The position numbers and the translations under genes were made by a program. The notes under the pieces are model-generated. The model searched no databases, was not told the origin of the DNA, and worked only from the letters and a program-made list of their open reading frames with translations. Positions 8,756 through 17,225 of a DNA stretch of 64,000 nucleotides are shown here, piece after piece. The stretch's first letter is position 1; each line of letters opens with the position of its first letter. The stretch comes from RYN-230 sp963813975. Its GTDB lineage: Bacteria > Actinomycetota > Actinomycetes > Streptosporangiales > Streptosporangiaceae. The DNA is taken from NCBI GenBank assembly GCA_963813975.1, contig CAWFAP010000001.1, positions 1,037,099-1,101,098 of the forward strand, given 5' to 3'.

Positions 8756-9416
8756 GTATGAGATTAGGGTGCGGCGCAGGAGAACCTGGCTGATTGTCGT
8801 GCTCGGCCTGGCCCTGCTGATCGCCGTGATCGCATTCGTCAACAGGCCGGGTCCCGCCGCCAGCAACGGCGACAGCATCGCAATCTCGCTCAAGGCCGTT
8901 CCGACGATACGTTCGGTCACCGTCTCACCAGGTAAGGCGAGCTTCAGCAACTGCACAGGCGGGGACGCGGGCGCTGACACTGCGTTGACGTCGAATGCTC
9001 TTGGCTACCCGAACGGCCACTGCTGGGTGGGAACGCCCGAGGCTGGTGGAAGCTTTCCCATAACGATCACGTACCGGGGTCCTCCGGGGCGGGTATTCGT
9101 GGACGGCGGAAAGGCGGTCCCCTCCGCAGGCGGCGGCCAGTGGGGCCTGTGCAACGCGTCTGTCTCGTGCACTGGCCGTAGCGGTGCTCCGGGGGCGGAT
9201 CAGTACATGGTGAAGAACTTTGGCACGGACACGAACAGCTCCACCGGACTGACCGGCGGCTTCACCTGCGACCACGAGTTCAGCCCGCGGGATTGCTCAG
9301 CAACGGACGGGCAGTCCCAGAAGGAAGGCGTCGAGCTCATCGGTCCGCAATCAAGCGGAAATACCTCAACGTCGTGGACCGTCACCGTCACCTGGGCGGC
9401 GGCGCCACCACCCTGA
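8748..9416 (+). CDS. Secreted or membrane-anchored hypothetical protein
   Basis: A 222-residue protein. A basic N-terminus (RVRRRRTW) leads into one membrane helix (LIVVLGLALLIAVIAFV), then a Ser/Gly/Thr-rich exported domain with six or more cysteines (in SNCTGG, GHCWVG, GLCNAS, SCTG, TCDHE, DCSAT) that probably form disulphides outside the cell. No known domain is recognised. GTG 8748 lies inside the last codons of the upstream gene, so translation is coupled and the two proteins probably work together. Confidence 0.7.
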   Translation: MTEYEIRVRRRRTWLIVVLGLALLIAVIAFVNRPGPAASNGDSIAISLKAVPTIRSVTVSPGKASFSNCTGGDAGADTALTSNALGYPNGHCWVGTPEAGGSFPITITYRGPPGRVFVDGGKAVPSAGGGQWGLCNASVSCTGRSGAPGADQYMVKNFGTDTNSSTGLTGGFTCDHEFSPRDCSATDGQSQKEGVELIGPQSSGNTSTSWTVTVTWAAAPPP

Positions 9417-9463
9417 TCGGGACCGGCGGATTACCGGGTCAGCCAGCGATGACTGCTGCGGTG

Positions 9464-10840
9464 CTAGGAGAAGTCACCGCCGCCGCCGAAGTCCCCGCCG
9501 CCGAAGTCCCCGCCGCCGAAGTCACCCCCGCCGCCGAAATCTCCGCCGCCATAATCCCCGCCACCACCGAAGTCGCCCCCGCCGAAGTCGCCCCCGCCGA
9601 AGTCACCGCCATTGCCGGAATCCCCGTCCCCGCCGTCGTAGTCACCATCGCCGTAGCCCTCGTAGCCGAAGTAACCGCCCGGATACCCGAAGCCGCCGGA
9701 GAGCGCCTCGCCGAGCAGGAACCCGGTGAACATGCCGGGCAGGAGGCCGTATCCGCCCCAGTAGGCGGGCGCGAAACCCGCGTTCACGTAGTTGACCGGT
9801 GCTCCGCGCACTTCCACCTGCCGCATGTCGGGCTCGATTCCCTGCTCCACCTTGCGCGCGTCGTCGGCGCAGGCTGGCACCGTGCGGGGCGGGCCCCCGT
9901 CGGGCGGCGTCCACAGCACGTCGCGCACGGACATGCCGTGCCGGGGATCGAAGAAGCACGCTGGGCGCCGCGCGGGCCTGGGCTGCCCGTCGGCCAGGGC
10001 CCGGGCGCTGGCCAGGTGGTACTGCCCCTCGGCGATGGACCGGCTGACCGAACCCATCTCCTTGACGTTGCGCGCCGCGTCCAGGGCTGCGGTGCCCCGC
10101 TCGTACGCGTTCAGCGCGGCCTGCTGCTCGGCCGCCGCCTCGGGGTTGCTGCGAATCGAGATGTCCGAGTCGTGATCGGTCAGACCGGTGCTCAGCGCGA
10201 TCAGGTCATCCTGGGCGGCTGCCTTGGCCTCCCCGAGTTCCCGCTGCCGGCGTTTGCGGATGGGCCGCCAGATCATGAAACCTCCCAGTACGGCCAGCAG
10301 GACGATGACCCCCACGACGATGAGGACGGTGCTCAGCACGTGCGAGGACCCACTGGATGTGCTGCCTCCTGTGCCGGCCGCCGAGCCCGAGCTGGCCTGC
10401 CGTTGCACGTCCTTCACGAATTCCATCAGGGCCGCGAAGATGTTGCCATCCGAGCGGTGCTGCTGGACCACCTGGGTCGCGATAGCAGCGGCGTCGTGGT
10501 TCGGCAGCGTGCCCTTGTTGTAGGCGCCGAAGTGCCTGAGCCGGCTGTCCAGGAAGCCCACCGTGAACTGGGCGTGCCCGTTGAGGTCGCTGATGATCTG
10601 CCGCATCGCGCTGTTGTAGCCGGACGACCCGGACGGGGCGGCAACCAGCCAGATGTCCTGCCCGCCGATCTGGCGGGCTAGCTGCGCCTCCTGGCTGGCG
10701 GAAACCAGCGTCCGGGCGCTGCCGCTCACGCAGACGTGCTGGCTGGCGAGACACTGCGCGAGCGTGCTGGCGCTGGCCTGGCCAGGAAACAGCCCAAGCC
10801 CGGCCACTACTAGCACGGCGGCGATGAGCAACCTCTTCAT
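9464..10840 (-). CDS. Secreted TPM-like membrane protein with Gly-Asp-Phe-rich tail
   Basis: A 458-residue protein. Signal peptide (LLIAAVLVVAGLGLFPG, cut near ASA), then a ~120-residue extracytoplasmic domain resembling the TPM_phosphatase fold, a Ser/Gly linker, one membrane helix (VLSTVLIVVGVIVLLAVLGG) and a helical cytoplasmic part. It ends in a ~70-residue tail of GGGDFGGGD-type repeats. TPM proteins lie in the cell envelope and are poorly understood in actinomycetes. It converges on the preceding operon with a gap of only 47 nt, and appears monocistronic. Confidence 0.8.
   Translation of the reverse strand: MKRLLIAAVLVVAGLGLFPGQASASTLAQCLASQHVCVSGSARTLVSASQEAQLARQIGGQDIWLVAAPSGSSGYNSAMRQIISDLNGHAQFTVGFLDSRLRHFGAYNKGTLPNHDAAAIATQVVQQHRSDGNIFAALMEFVKDVQRQASSGSAAGTGGSTSSGSSHVLSTVLIVVGVIVLLAVLGGFMIWRPIRKRRQRELGEAKAAAQDDLIALSTGLTDHDSDISIRSNPEAAAEQQAALNAYERGTAALDAARNVKEMGSVSRSIAEGQYHLASARALADGQPRPARRPACFFDPRHGMSVRDVLWTPPDGGPPRTVPACADDARKVEQGIEPDMRQVEVRGAPVNYVNAGFAPAYWGGYGLLPGMFTGFLLGEALSGGFGYPGGYFGYEGYGDGDYDGGDGDSGNGGDFGGGDFGGGDFGGGGDYGGGDFGGGGDFGGGDFGGGDFGGGGDFS
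9467..9640 (-). repeat. Low-complexity repeat encoding (GGGDF)n
   Basis: An irregular tandem array of units related to CCGCCGAAGTC on the plus strand. On the minus strand it encodes repeated GGGDFGGG and GDY units at the C-terminus of the secreted protein. It is a coding repeat rather than a CRISPR, since there are no unique spacers. Such arrays are prone to slippage, so the copy number may vary between strains. Confidence 0.7.
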
Positions 10841-11289
10841 GTCCGGGACCTCCTACCGCATCAGACCCTGGGCAAACACTAGGCGGTCCGGCGACCTGCC
10901 CCATCTGGATCGTCCAGGAGGCCTGAGGTCCTCTTCCGGCGTGCGTATGGCCGGCGGCCACCCCGCACAGCGCGACTTCACTGACGGTGAACCGTTTCGG
11001 TGACCGCGATCGTACTTGGGACGAGTATCTGACGGGGAAGGGAAAACGGTCAGGGATCAAGAAGAGCAACCGGGCTTTTCACTCACTTCTGGTGGCGTTG
11101 CTGCCATTCGGCAGCGTCGTGCTGCTGTGCAAATCGGGCCGAGCTGGATAGAGAGAACCTGATCAGGCCAGTGGGTCCTTACGTCAAGGCTGGCACCCTT
11201 GGCGGGATGATGGCCCTGGTCATTGGCGGGCCCGGCCGCCGCTCAGCCTCCTGGCGGTCAGCGGTCCTGGTGAGATGAGGTGGCGGACG
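10841..11289. other. Intergenic stretch, no gene seen
   Basis: About 450 nt upstream of the secreted TPM-like gene and downstream of the cupin gene. I see no frame with a start, RBS and sensible composition. The part next to 10840 must hold the promoter of the minus-strand gene. Confidence 0.4.
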
Positions 11290-11853
11290 TCATGATGCCT
11301 CCTGTTCGGGCATCGGCGGGCCGGTAATCTGCAGGCCGTATCCCGGAGCGAGCTGGAGCCAGCGGCCCACGTCCGCGGCGAGGTCCACCTCCCCGGGAGC
11401 GGGCAGCCGGTGCTCCGGGGCGGGCTGGCCGACCTCGTCGTAGAGATCCATCAGCCCGCCCGGGACGGTCAGCGCGAGAAACCGGGCCGGGATGTCCCCG
11501 CTGATACGGAACGCATGCGGCACACCGCGCGGCAGGTAGATGAAGTCCCCGGCCGCCAGATGGGCCAGCCGGGACCCGGCCCGGTAGGTCATGGTCCCGG
11601 CCAGCAGGTAGAAGGCCTCAGCCTCGCGGGTGTGCACGTGCAGCGGGCTGGCCGCGCCGGGCGGCTGGCTGACCACCGCGACGGCGAGCTGGCCGCCGGT
11701 CTGGCCTGCCCCGGCCAGGTGCTCGAACAGCGAGCCCAGGGCCCAGGTGGCGGGGCCTTGCCCGGCGGGCTGGATGACGACCTGGTCCGGCCGGTCCGGC
11801 GGGTCGCCGGCGGGCTGGTCCGCGGTGGTCGCGGAGGTCGTGGGGATCGGCAT
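11290..11853 (-). CDS. Cupin-domain protein
   Basis: 187 residues with one cupin barrel. Motif 1 reads PLHVHTREAEAFYLLAGTMTY, giving the metal ligands His, His and Glu; motif 2 is FIYLPRGVPHAFR, giving the last His. Single-cupin proteins of this kind resemble quercetin-dioxygenase-like or small-molecule-binding enzymes, and the substrate cannot be read from sequence. The gene follows the SnoaL-like gene by 31 nt on the same strand, so the two form an operon that the divergent TetR regulator probably controls. Confidence 0.85.
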   Translation of the reverse strand: MPIPTTSATTADQPAGDPPDRPDQVVIQPAGQGPATWALGSLFEHLAGAGQTGGQLAVAVVSQPPGAASPLHVHTREAEAFYLLAGTMTYRAGSRLAHLAAGDFIYLPRGVPHAFRISGDIPARFLALTVPGGLMDLYDEVGQPAPEHRLPAPGEVDLAADVGRWLQLAPGYGLQITGPPMPEQEAS

Positions 11854-11884
11854 GCCTGTCTCCTTGGGTTGCCCCGGACGCCGG

Positions 11885-12388
11885 TCAGGCCGCGAGGCGG
11901 TCGAGGACCCCGGTCTGGGCCAGCATGGCGAAGCGGTCGGGCACGCCCCAGTGCTCCGCGATGCGCCCGTCTAGAACCCGGGCGACGTCGATGACGGTGA
12001 AGTCCACCGGGCGGCCGCTGGGCGGCCCGAAGAACGGTCCCGTCGCGGTTCCCCGGGCGCGCACCCGGACCCAGATGACGTCGCCGGCCTCGGCGAAGTC
12101 CTCGATGGTGAACGAGATGTCCGGGACGGCCGAGTGCACGTCCCGGATGGCGGCCTTAGCGTGCTCGATCGCCTCCGCGCCCGTGCCGGCCAGGCCGAAC
12201 TGGTGATCGATCAGGCCCGGAGCGCACAGCTCGTCGACGATGCTGGCGTCACCGGTCGCGAAGCCCTCGTCGAACATGCGCCGCAGAACGGTGAAGGCTT
12301 CGGACTCGCCCTGGCCCGGAAGACGGCTGCGGGACGCGGCGGAGCGAGCGGACGTGGCAGGCGGGGTGGGCGGGCTGACGGCGGACAT
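11885..12388 (-). CDS. SnoaL-like / ester cyclase-family protein
   Basis: 168 residues with the NTF2-like alpha+beta barrel pattern of SnoaL/ester cyclase proteins: a first helix with RRMFDEGFATGD, then LCAPGLIDHQFG, later ISFTIEDFAEAGDVIWVRV and GRIAEHWGVPD near the end. Members act as cyclases, isomerases or hydratases on small hydrophobic substrates. ATG 12388 is chosen because GAAGGAGG precedes it closely; the frame stays open further upstream but that part overlaps the operator. It is first in an operon with the cupin gene, divergent from TetR. Confidence 0.85.
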   Translation of the reverse strand: MSAVSPPTPPATSARSAASRSRLPGQGESEAFTVLRRMFDEGFATGDASIVDELCAPGLIDHQFGLAGTGAEAIEHAKAAIRDVHSAVPDISFTIEDFAEAGDVIWVRVRARGTATGPFFGPPSGRPVDFTVIDVARVLDGRIAEHWGVPDRFAMLAQTGVLDRLAA

Positions 12389-12444
12389 GACTGCCTCCTT
12401 CGTGGCAGGCTCTGGAACAGTTTGATAAATTGAATCCAGGGCAT

Positions 12445-12459
12445 CTGTATTGGATACAG
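12445..12459. promoter_or_regulatory. Operator: perfect inverted repeat between SnoaL and TetR genes
   Basis: CTGTAT-TGG-ATACAG has perfect 6-bp arms with a 3-nt centre, lying between the divergent starts (12388 and 12465). TetR regulators usually bind such sites, so autoregulation together with control of the SnoaL-cupin operon is the simplest reading. Confidence 0.6.
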
Positions 12460-12464
12460 CCAGC

Positions 12465-13136
12465 ATGGAACAGAATATGGAACCTGTCAAACCCCGTCGG
12501 CGCTACGACGCGAGCCAGCGTCGTGCCCAGGCGCGTGCCACCCGCCGCACCGTGCTGGCCGCGGCCGGGAAGCTGTTCGCCGATCACGGCTACCAGCGGA
12601 CGAGCATGAAGGACATCGCCGCCGAGGCCGGCGTGTCGGTGGAGACCGTCTACGGGTACTTCGGCACCAAGGCCGGCCTGCTCAAGGAGTTGCTGGACGT
12701 CACCGTGGCCGGCGACGATGCCCCGGTGTCGGTGCCCAATCGGGCCCCGGTCCAGGCGATAGCGGCCGCACCGGACGGGCGGACGAAGCTGGCCCTCTAC
12801 GCGGAGTTCCTGGCCTCGGTGCAGGCGCGGCTCGCGCCGCTGTACCTGATCATCAGGGGCGCGGCCGAAGGCGACCAGGACGCGGCGGACGTGTGGGCCA
12901 CGCTGGGCGCGCAGCGGCTGGCCGGGATGACCATGCTTGCCCAGGACCTGGCCGACGCTGGCGTGCTGGCGCCTGGCCGCAGCGTGGGGGAGACGCGGGA
13001 CGAGTTGTGGGCGCTCGGCGCGGTCGAGGTTTACGAGCTGCTGGTCGGGCAGCGTGGGTGGTCGCCGGACCGGTACCAGGACTGGCTGGTGGACGTGTGC
13101 GCCCACCGCCTGCTGGCCGAGCCCGGCTCAGGGTGA
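12465..13136 (+). CDS. TetR-family transcriptional regulator
   Basis: The N-terminal HTH reads AAGKLFADHGYQRTSMKDIA then AEAGVSVETVYGYFGTKAGL, a canonical TetR recognition helix region. The remainder is the helical ligand-binding and dimerisation domain. ATG 12465 or 12477 is preferred over the upstream TTG at 12450, which falls inside the operator. The gene diverges from the SnoaL-cupin operon and probably represses it until a small ligand binds. Confidence 0.88.
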   Translation: MEQNMEPVKPRRRYDASQRRAQARATRRTVLAAAGKLFADHGYQRTSMKDIAAEAGVSVETVYGYFGTKAGLLKELLDVTVAGDDAPVSVPNRAPVQAIAAAPDGRTKLALYAEFLASVQARLAPLYLIIRGAAEGDQDAADVWATLGAQRLAGMTMLAQDLADAGVLAPGRSVGETRDELWALGAVEVYELLVGQRGWSPDRYQDWLVDVCAHRLLAEPGSG

Positions 13137-13257
13137 TCCGGCGGGCCTGTGCCTGGCCCGGGGGCCGCGACGGTGGTCCGATAGCCTGGCGGTACCGGCT
13201 TGGCAGGGCGGCGGGTTCCCCTACTTCCCCGGTTAGCTAGAAGAAGGGTGTGAGCTG

Positions 13258-13659
13258 ATGAGCAGCCCCGAGGCCTTCGACGCCGGAGTCGCGCACCAGA
13301 TCGGGCACTACTCCGACGCGGTCCGGGTGCCGTCCGGCTACGACCAGGTCCTGGTGTCCGGAACCCCCGGGCTCGCCCCCGACGGCTCCCTGGCGCCCGA
13401 CATGACCGGGCAGGCCACCCAGGCCTGGCAGAACATCGAGGCCATTCTGAGCCGGGCCAGCGCCAGCCTGGCTGATGTCGTCGCCGTCCGGCAGTGGCTC
13501 ACCGATGCCGCGGACATTCGTGCCTACGCGGATGTCCGGTCCAAGTTCATCAAGCACGAGCCGGTGTTCATGCTCGGCGTGATCCCGGGGCTGGTCCGGC
13601 CGGACTTCCTGGTGGAAATTGAAGTGATCGCGGCCGTGCCCGCCAGGCAGGCGCCCTAG
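13258..13659 (+). CDS. RidA/YjgF-family protein
   Basis: 133 residues with the RidA pattern: VLVSGTPGLAPDG near the N-terminus, QAWQNIEAILSRASASLADV in the middle and VEIEVIAAVP at the end. RidA trimers deaminate reactive enamine/imine intermediates, but many relatives lack the catalytic Arg and act on other small molecules; the usual Arg before the C-terminal strand appears as LVRPDFLVEIE. AGAAGG-like sequence precedes ATG 13258. It ends 41 nt before the transketolase gene, which suggests an operon. Confidence 0.85.
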   Translation: MSSPEAFDAGVAHQIGHYSDAVRVPSGYDQVLVSGTPGLAPDGSLAPDMTGQATQAWQNIEAILSRASASLADVVAVRQWLTDAADIRAYADVRSKFIKHEPVFMLGVIPGLVRPDFLVEIEVIAAVPARQAP

Positions 13660-13700
13660 AGTCCGGGCCGCCTGCCCCACCAGCTAAGGAAGGGCCTGAC

Positions 13701-15626
13701 ATGAGCAGCCAAACTCAGCCGCTCACCGGCATTAACCTCGATGTGGCCAGAGACCTCGCCGCCCAGCTTCGCGTTGATTCGATCCGGTCCAGCACGAGCG
13801 CCGGGTCGGGCCATCCCACCTCCAGCATGTCCGCCGCGGACCTGCTGGCCGTGCTGGTCGGGCGTCACCTGCGCTACGACTGGGACAACCCGCACGCCGA
13901 CACCAACGATCACCTGATCTTCTCCAAGGGACACGCCTCCCCGCTGCTGTACTCCGTGTTCAAGGCGGTGGGCGTGGTGTCTGACGAGGAGCTGATGACC
14001 GGGTACCGGCGGTTCGGGTCGCGCCTGGAAGGCCACCCCACCCCCGTGCTCCCGTGGGTCAACGTCGCCACCGGATCGCTCGGCCAGGGACTGCCCGACG
14101 GGGTGGGGGTCGCGCTGGCGGGCCGGTATCTCGACCGGCTTCCCTACCGGGTGTGGGTGCTGTGCGGGGACAGCGAGATGGCTGAGGGTTCCATCTGGGA
14201 GGCGCTGGACAAGGCCGGGTACTACGGGCTGTCGAACCTGACCGCGATCGTCAACGTCAACCGGCTGGGCCAGCGCGGCCCCACCGACCTCCAGTGGGAC
14301 CTCGCTGCCTACACCAAGCGCGCCGAGGCGTTCGGGGCGCACGTGCTCATCATCGACGGTCACGACCTCACAGAAATCACTGAGACGTTCCGCTTCATCG
14401 CGGAGGGGGGCTCTGACCAGCCCACCGTGGTCCTGGCCCGGACGATCAAGGGGCGCGGGTTCTCTGAGGTCGAGGACCGGATCGACTGGCACGGCAAGCC
14501 GTTCCCGCCCGACATGGCGAAGCGGGCCATCGCGGAACTGGGCGGCGAGCGGAATCTGGTGGTCCGCGGCCCGCTGCCCGCGGACGCGGCGCGCGGTCCT
14601 GCGCCGGCCATGCCCAGTGCGGCGGTCCAGGCGCACGATGACACGCCACCGCCCGCGGCGGAGTACCCGGTGGGGGAGAAGGTCGCGACGCGCAAGGCCT
14701 ACGGCGACGCCCTGGCCGCGCTCGGCGCGGACCGGCCCGAGGTGGTGGCGCTCGACGGCGAGGTCAGCAACTCCACCTACGCCAATGAGTTCGCCCGGGC
14801 GTATCCCGGGCGGTTCTTCGAGATGTTCATCGCCGAGCAGCAGATGGTGGCGGCCGCGGTGGGGCTCAGCGTCCGTCACTACGTCCCGTTCGCCTCGACG
14901 TTCGCTGCCTTCTTCACCCGCGCCTACGACTTCATCAGGATGGCCGCCATCTCCCAGGCGAACATCCGGCTGGTCGGATCGCACGCGGGCGTGGAGATCG
15001 GTGCGGACGGGCCCTCGCAGATGGCGCTCGAAGACCTGGCCATGCTGCGCGCGGTGCTCGGATCAACGGTGCTCTACCCGAGCGATGCCACCAGCACCGC
15101 GGCACTCGTGCGGGGGATGGCGGACCGCCCGGGCGTCAGTTACATGCGGACGACCCGTGGCGCCTACCCCGTCCTGTACGACGGTGCGGAGCCCTTCCCG
15201 GTCGGGGGCTCGAAGGTCCTACGGTCCAGCCCGGAAGACGCCGTGACGCTCGTCGGCGCCGGGGTCACGCTGCACGCCTGCCTGGCCGCCGCGGATCAAC
15301 TGGCTGAGGACGGCATCCGGGCCCGCGTCATCGATCTGTACTCCGTTAAGCCGATCGACAGCGAGACGCTGTCGGCCGCGGTGGCCGCCACGGGTGGCTG
15401 CCTGGTCGTGGCCGAGGACCACTATCAGGCGGGCGGGCTCGGCAGCGCGGTGACGGATGCCTTGCTGGAGGCAGGGCCGCAGCCGCTGCACCTGGCCCAT
15501 CTGTGCGTCCGGGACCTGCCCGGTTCGGGCAGCAGCACTGAGCTGCTGGCCGCAGCGGGCATCGATGCGGATCACATCACGGCCGCCGCCCGCGAGCTGG
15601 TGAAACAGGCTCCCACGCAGATGTGA
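13701..15626 (+). CDS. Transketolase
   Basis: A 641-residue single-chain transketolase. The N-terminal half has SSTSAGSGHPTSSMSAADLL, FSKGHASPLLYSV, TGSLGQGLPDGVGVAL and the thiamine-diphosphate motif GDSEMAEGSIWEA followed by NVNRLGQ. The middle domain carries the catalytic Glu region FIAEQQMVAAAVGLS, and a C-terminal domain follows. The enzyme moves two-carbon units between sugar phosphates in the pentose phosphate pathway. It is slightly shorter than the housekeeping enzymes and paired with RidA rather than transaldolase or zwf, so it may be an accessory copy. AAGGAAGGG precedes the ATG, and a hairpin follows the stop. Confidence 0.9.
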   Translation: MSSQTQPLTGINLDVARDLAAQLRVDSIRSSTSAGSGHPTSSMSAADLLAVLVGRHLRYDWDNPHADTNDHLIFSKGHASPLLYSVFKAVGVVSDEELMTGYRRFGSRLEGHPTPVLPWVNVATGSLGQGLPDGVGVALAGRYLDRLPYRVWVLCGDSEMAEGSIWEALDKAGYYGLSNLTAIVNVNRLGQRGPTDLQWDLAAYTKRAEAFGAHVLIIDGHDLTEITETFRFIAEGGSDQPTVVLARTIKGRGFSEVEDRIDWHGKPFPPDMAKRAIAELGGERNLVVRGPLPADAARGPAPAMPSAAVQAHDDTPPPAAEYPVGEKVATRKAYGDALAALGADRPEVVALDGEVSNSTYANEFARAYPGRFFEMFIAEQQMVAAAVGLSVRHYVPFASTFAAFFTRAYDFIRMAAISQANIRLVGSHAGVEIGADGPSQMALEDLAMLRAVLGSTVLYPSDATSTAALVRGMADRPGVSYMRTTRGAYPVLYDGAEPFPVGGSKVLRSSPEDAVTLVGAGVTLHACLAAADQLAEDGIRARVIDLYSVKPIDSETLSAAVAATGGCLVVAEDHYQAGGLGSAVTDALLEAGPQPLHLAHLCVRDLPGSGSSTELLAAAGIDADHITAAARELVKQAPTQM

Positions 15627-15627
15627 C

Positions 15628-15657
15628 ACTGCCCCTCACCGCGTCAGGGGCTGGGCA
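15628..15657 (+). terminator. Terminator hairpin after transketolase
   Basis: GCCCCT (15631-15636) pairs with AGGGGC (15646-15651) around a 9-nt loop. The flanking CTG...GGCAG bases extend the stem with a small bulge. It lies directly after the TGA. Confidence 0.55.
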
Positions 15658-15892
15658 GACAGCAGGCAGCCCTACCGGGCGATGCTCCTGAACAACGGTG
15701 AGGTGGGTGAGAAGGGCGCCGGCGAGGCCGTCTGTGCGGCGGCCATCTAGGTCGTTGGACGCGGCAACGTGGCCGCGCTTCCGGTTCCGCCTGCCTGGCC
15801 GGCGCGCAGGACCGCTGCGAGTGATCCCGGGCTTGCCCGGCCAGGTGGTTCAGGGGAGTGCGCCGCGGGGAAGATCATCGATCGTCGGCGGC

Positions 15893-16176
15893 TCAGATCT
15901 TGATGACCTGGACCCCGGGCATGGCGTCGTAGCCAGCCACTTGAGTCACGACCGGAACGCCAAGAGCGATCGCCGTGGCGGCGGCGCGCCGATTTCCAGC
16001 GCCGCCTGGTTGAGCCGGTCACGATTGCGGCCGGTGAGAATGACATCGGCACCCTCAGCCCGGGCGCGCCGGGCTGTCTCGAGCCCGATGCCGGCGCTGC
16101 CGCCGATCAGGACAACGGTCTGTCCGGCCAGTTCTGGTTCGCGCCGGGGGGAATCCGGAGTGGTTGCGCTGGTCAT
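15893..16176 (-). pseudogene. Truncated short-chain dehydrogenase fused to a foreign tail
   Basis: The minus-strand frame from ATG 16176 begins as a normal SDR, with the Rossmann glycine motif VLIGGSAGIGLETARRA and the NADP-type TGRNRDRL, then stops at 15946 after only 76 residues. The catalytic Ser, Tyr and Lys are absent. Past ~15985 a different frame has clear coding character (TAIALGVPVVTQVAGYDAMP) and ends at TGA 15893, and it does not look like SDR sequence. The locus therefore joins the 5' third of one gene to the 3' end of another and should be inactive. Confidence 0.55.
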
Positions 16177-16376
16177 GATTCCTCCGATGGGTGGCGCCGG
16201 CGACCGATCACTGGGTCGCGCAGGCGGCTTGCGAGTAGAAATCCCACACTGTCCTCCTCACCCCGACCCGCTCGCGCTAATCCCACGGGTGTACGGGAGT
16301 CCGGGCTTGTGCCGGGCTGCGAGCAGGAGGGCGGACTGGCTATTGCGACGGCCGCTGCTGCGGCAGTATCAGCCCC

Positions 16377-16970
16377 ATGACCGAACTCACCGATGTTTCA
16401 GGCGCATTCAGCTACGGCGACTCGATCCTCGCCGGTGAACGGGTGCGGTTGCGCGGCGTGCGGGACGACGACCTGCCTGTCCTCGCGACGTGGGAGATGG
16501 ATGCCGGGCGCATGGCCACGCTGTCGAACTGGGTGGTCCCGCCGTCAGAGGCTGCGGCGAAGGAGCGCATCGCCAAGTGGAGCGCGAACGAGAAGGACGA
16601 CCTCGGCTTCGCCATCGAGACGCTCGACGATCCGCCGGTGCTGATCGGCAACATCGGGTTGTGGGGCGCGCGGGCCAAGGACCGGTGTGCGACGCTCGGG
16701 ATCGCCCTCGGCCGTGAGTACATCGGTCGTGGCTACGGCACGGACGCGATGCGTGTCATCGTCGGCTACGGGTTCCGCGAGATGGGGCTGCACCGCATCC
16801 AGCTCAGCGTGGCCCCGTTCAACCCCGCCGGGATCCGCGCCTATGAGAAGGCGGGCTTCGTCGAGGAGGGCCGCTATCGCGAGGTGGTGCTGCACGACGG
16901 GCGCTGGTACGACGAGGTGCTGATGTCCATCCTCGACCACGAGTGGGCGGCCCGCCGGTCATCTAGCTGA
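16377..16970 (+). CDS. GNAT-family N-acetyltransferase (RimJ/RimL type)
   Basis: 197 residues matching acetyltransferase_3/RimJ-like proteins: GERVRLRGVRDDDLPVLATW at the N-terminus, then ERIAKW and FAIETLDDPPVLIGNIGLWG. The acetyl-CoA-binding loop is GREYIGRGYGTDAMRVIVGY, followed by HRIQLSVAPFNPAGIRAYEK and AGFVEEGRYREVV. It transfers an acetyl group from acetyl-CoA to an amine, which may be a protein N-terminus or an antibiotic-like compound. It appears monocistronic. Confidence 0.9.
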   Translation: MTELTDVSGAFSYGDSILAGERVRLRGVRDDDLPVLATWEMDAGRMATLSNWVVPPSEAAAKERIAKWSANEKDDLGFAIETLDDPPVLIGNIGLWGARAKDRCATLGIALGREYIGRGYGTDAMRVIVGYGFREMGLHRIQLSVAPFNPAGIRAYEKAGFVEEGRYREVVLHDGRWYDEVLMSILDHEWAARRSSS

Positions 16971-17225
16971 TGGACGAGCCGGCACCGTGAGCGCTGCGTG
17001 CGTAACCGGCCATGGATCGCGCGGGGATCAGCGCCGGCCGGTGCCCGGCACGAAGACCCGCCGGTCGGGCGGAAGTAGCGGGTCCTTGCTGAATGTGGCG
17101 CGGATAGACCGAGTCGTCCTGCGCGTGGTCAAGCCGCCGCGTCACTTCCGCCTCGTACTGAGGTTGGCGTCGGCCTACGCTGGCGATGGAACGGCGACCG
17201 CTGGCGACGGAGACAGGAGGGACCG

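Noticed and set aside
9467..9640. Short repeats that might be a CRISPR array
   Set aside because: Low-complexity coding repeat without spacers.
13656..14984. A 442-codon minus-strand frame
   Set aside because: It is antisense to the well-conserved transketolase gene and has no recognisable domain.
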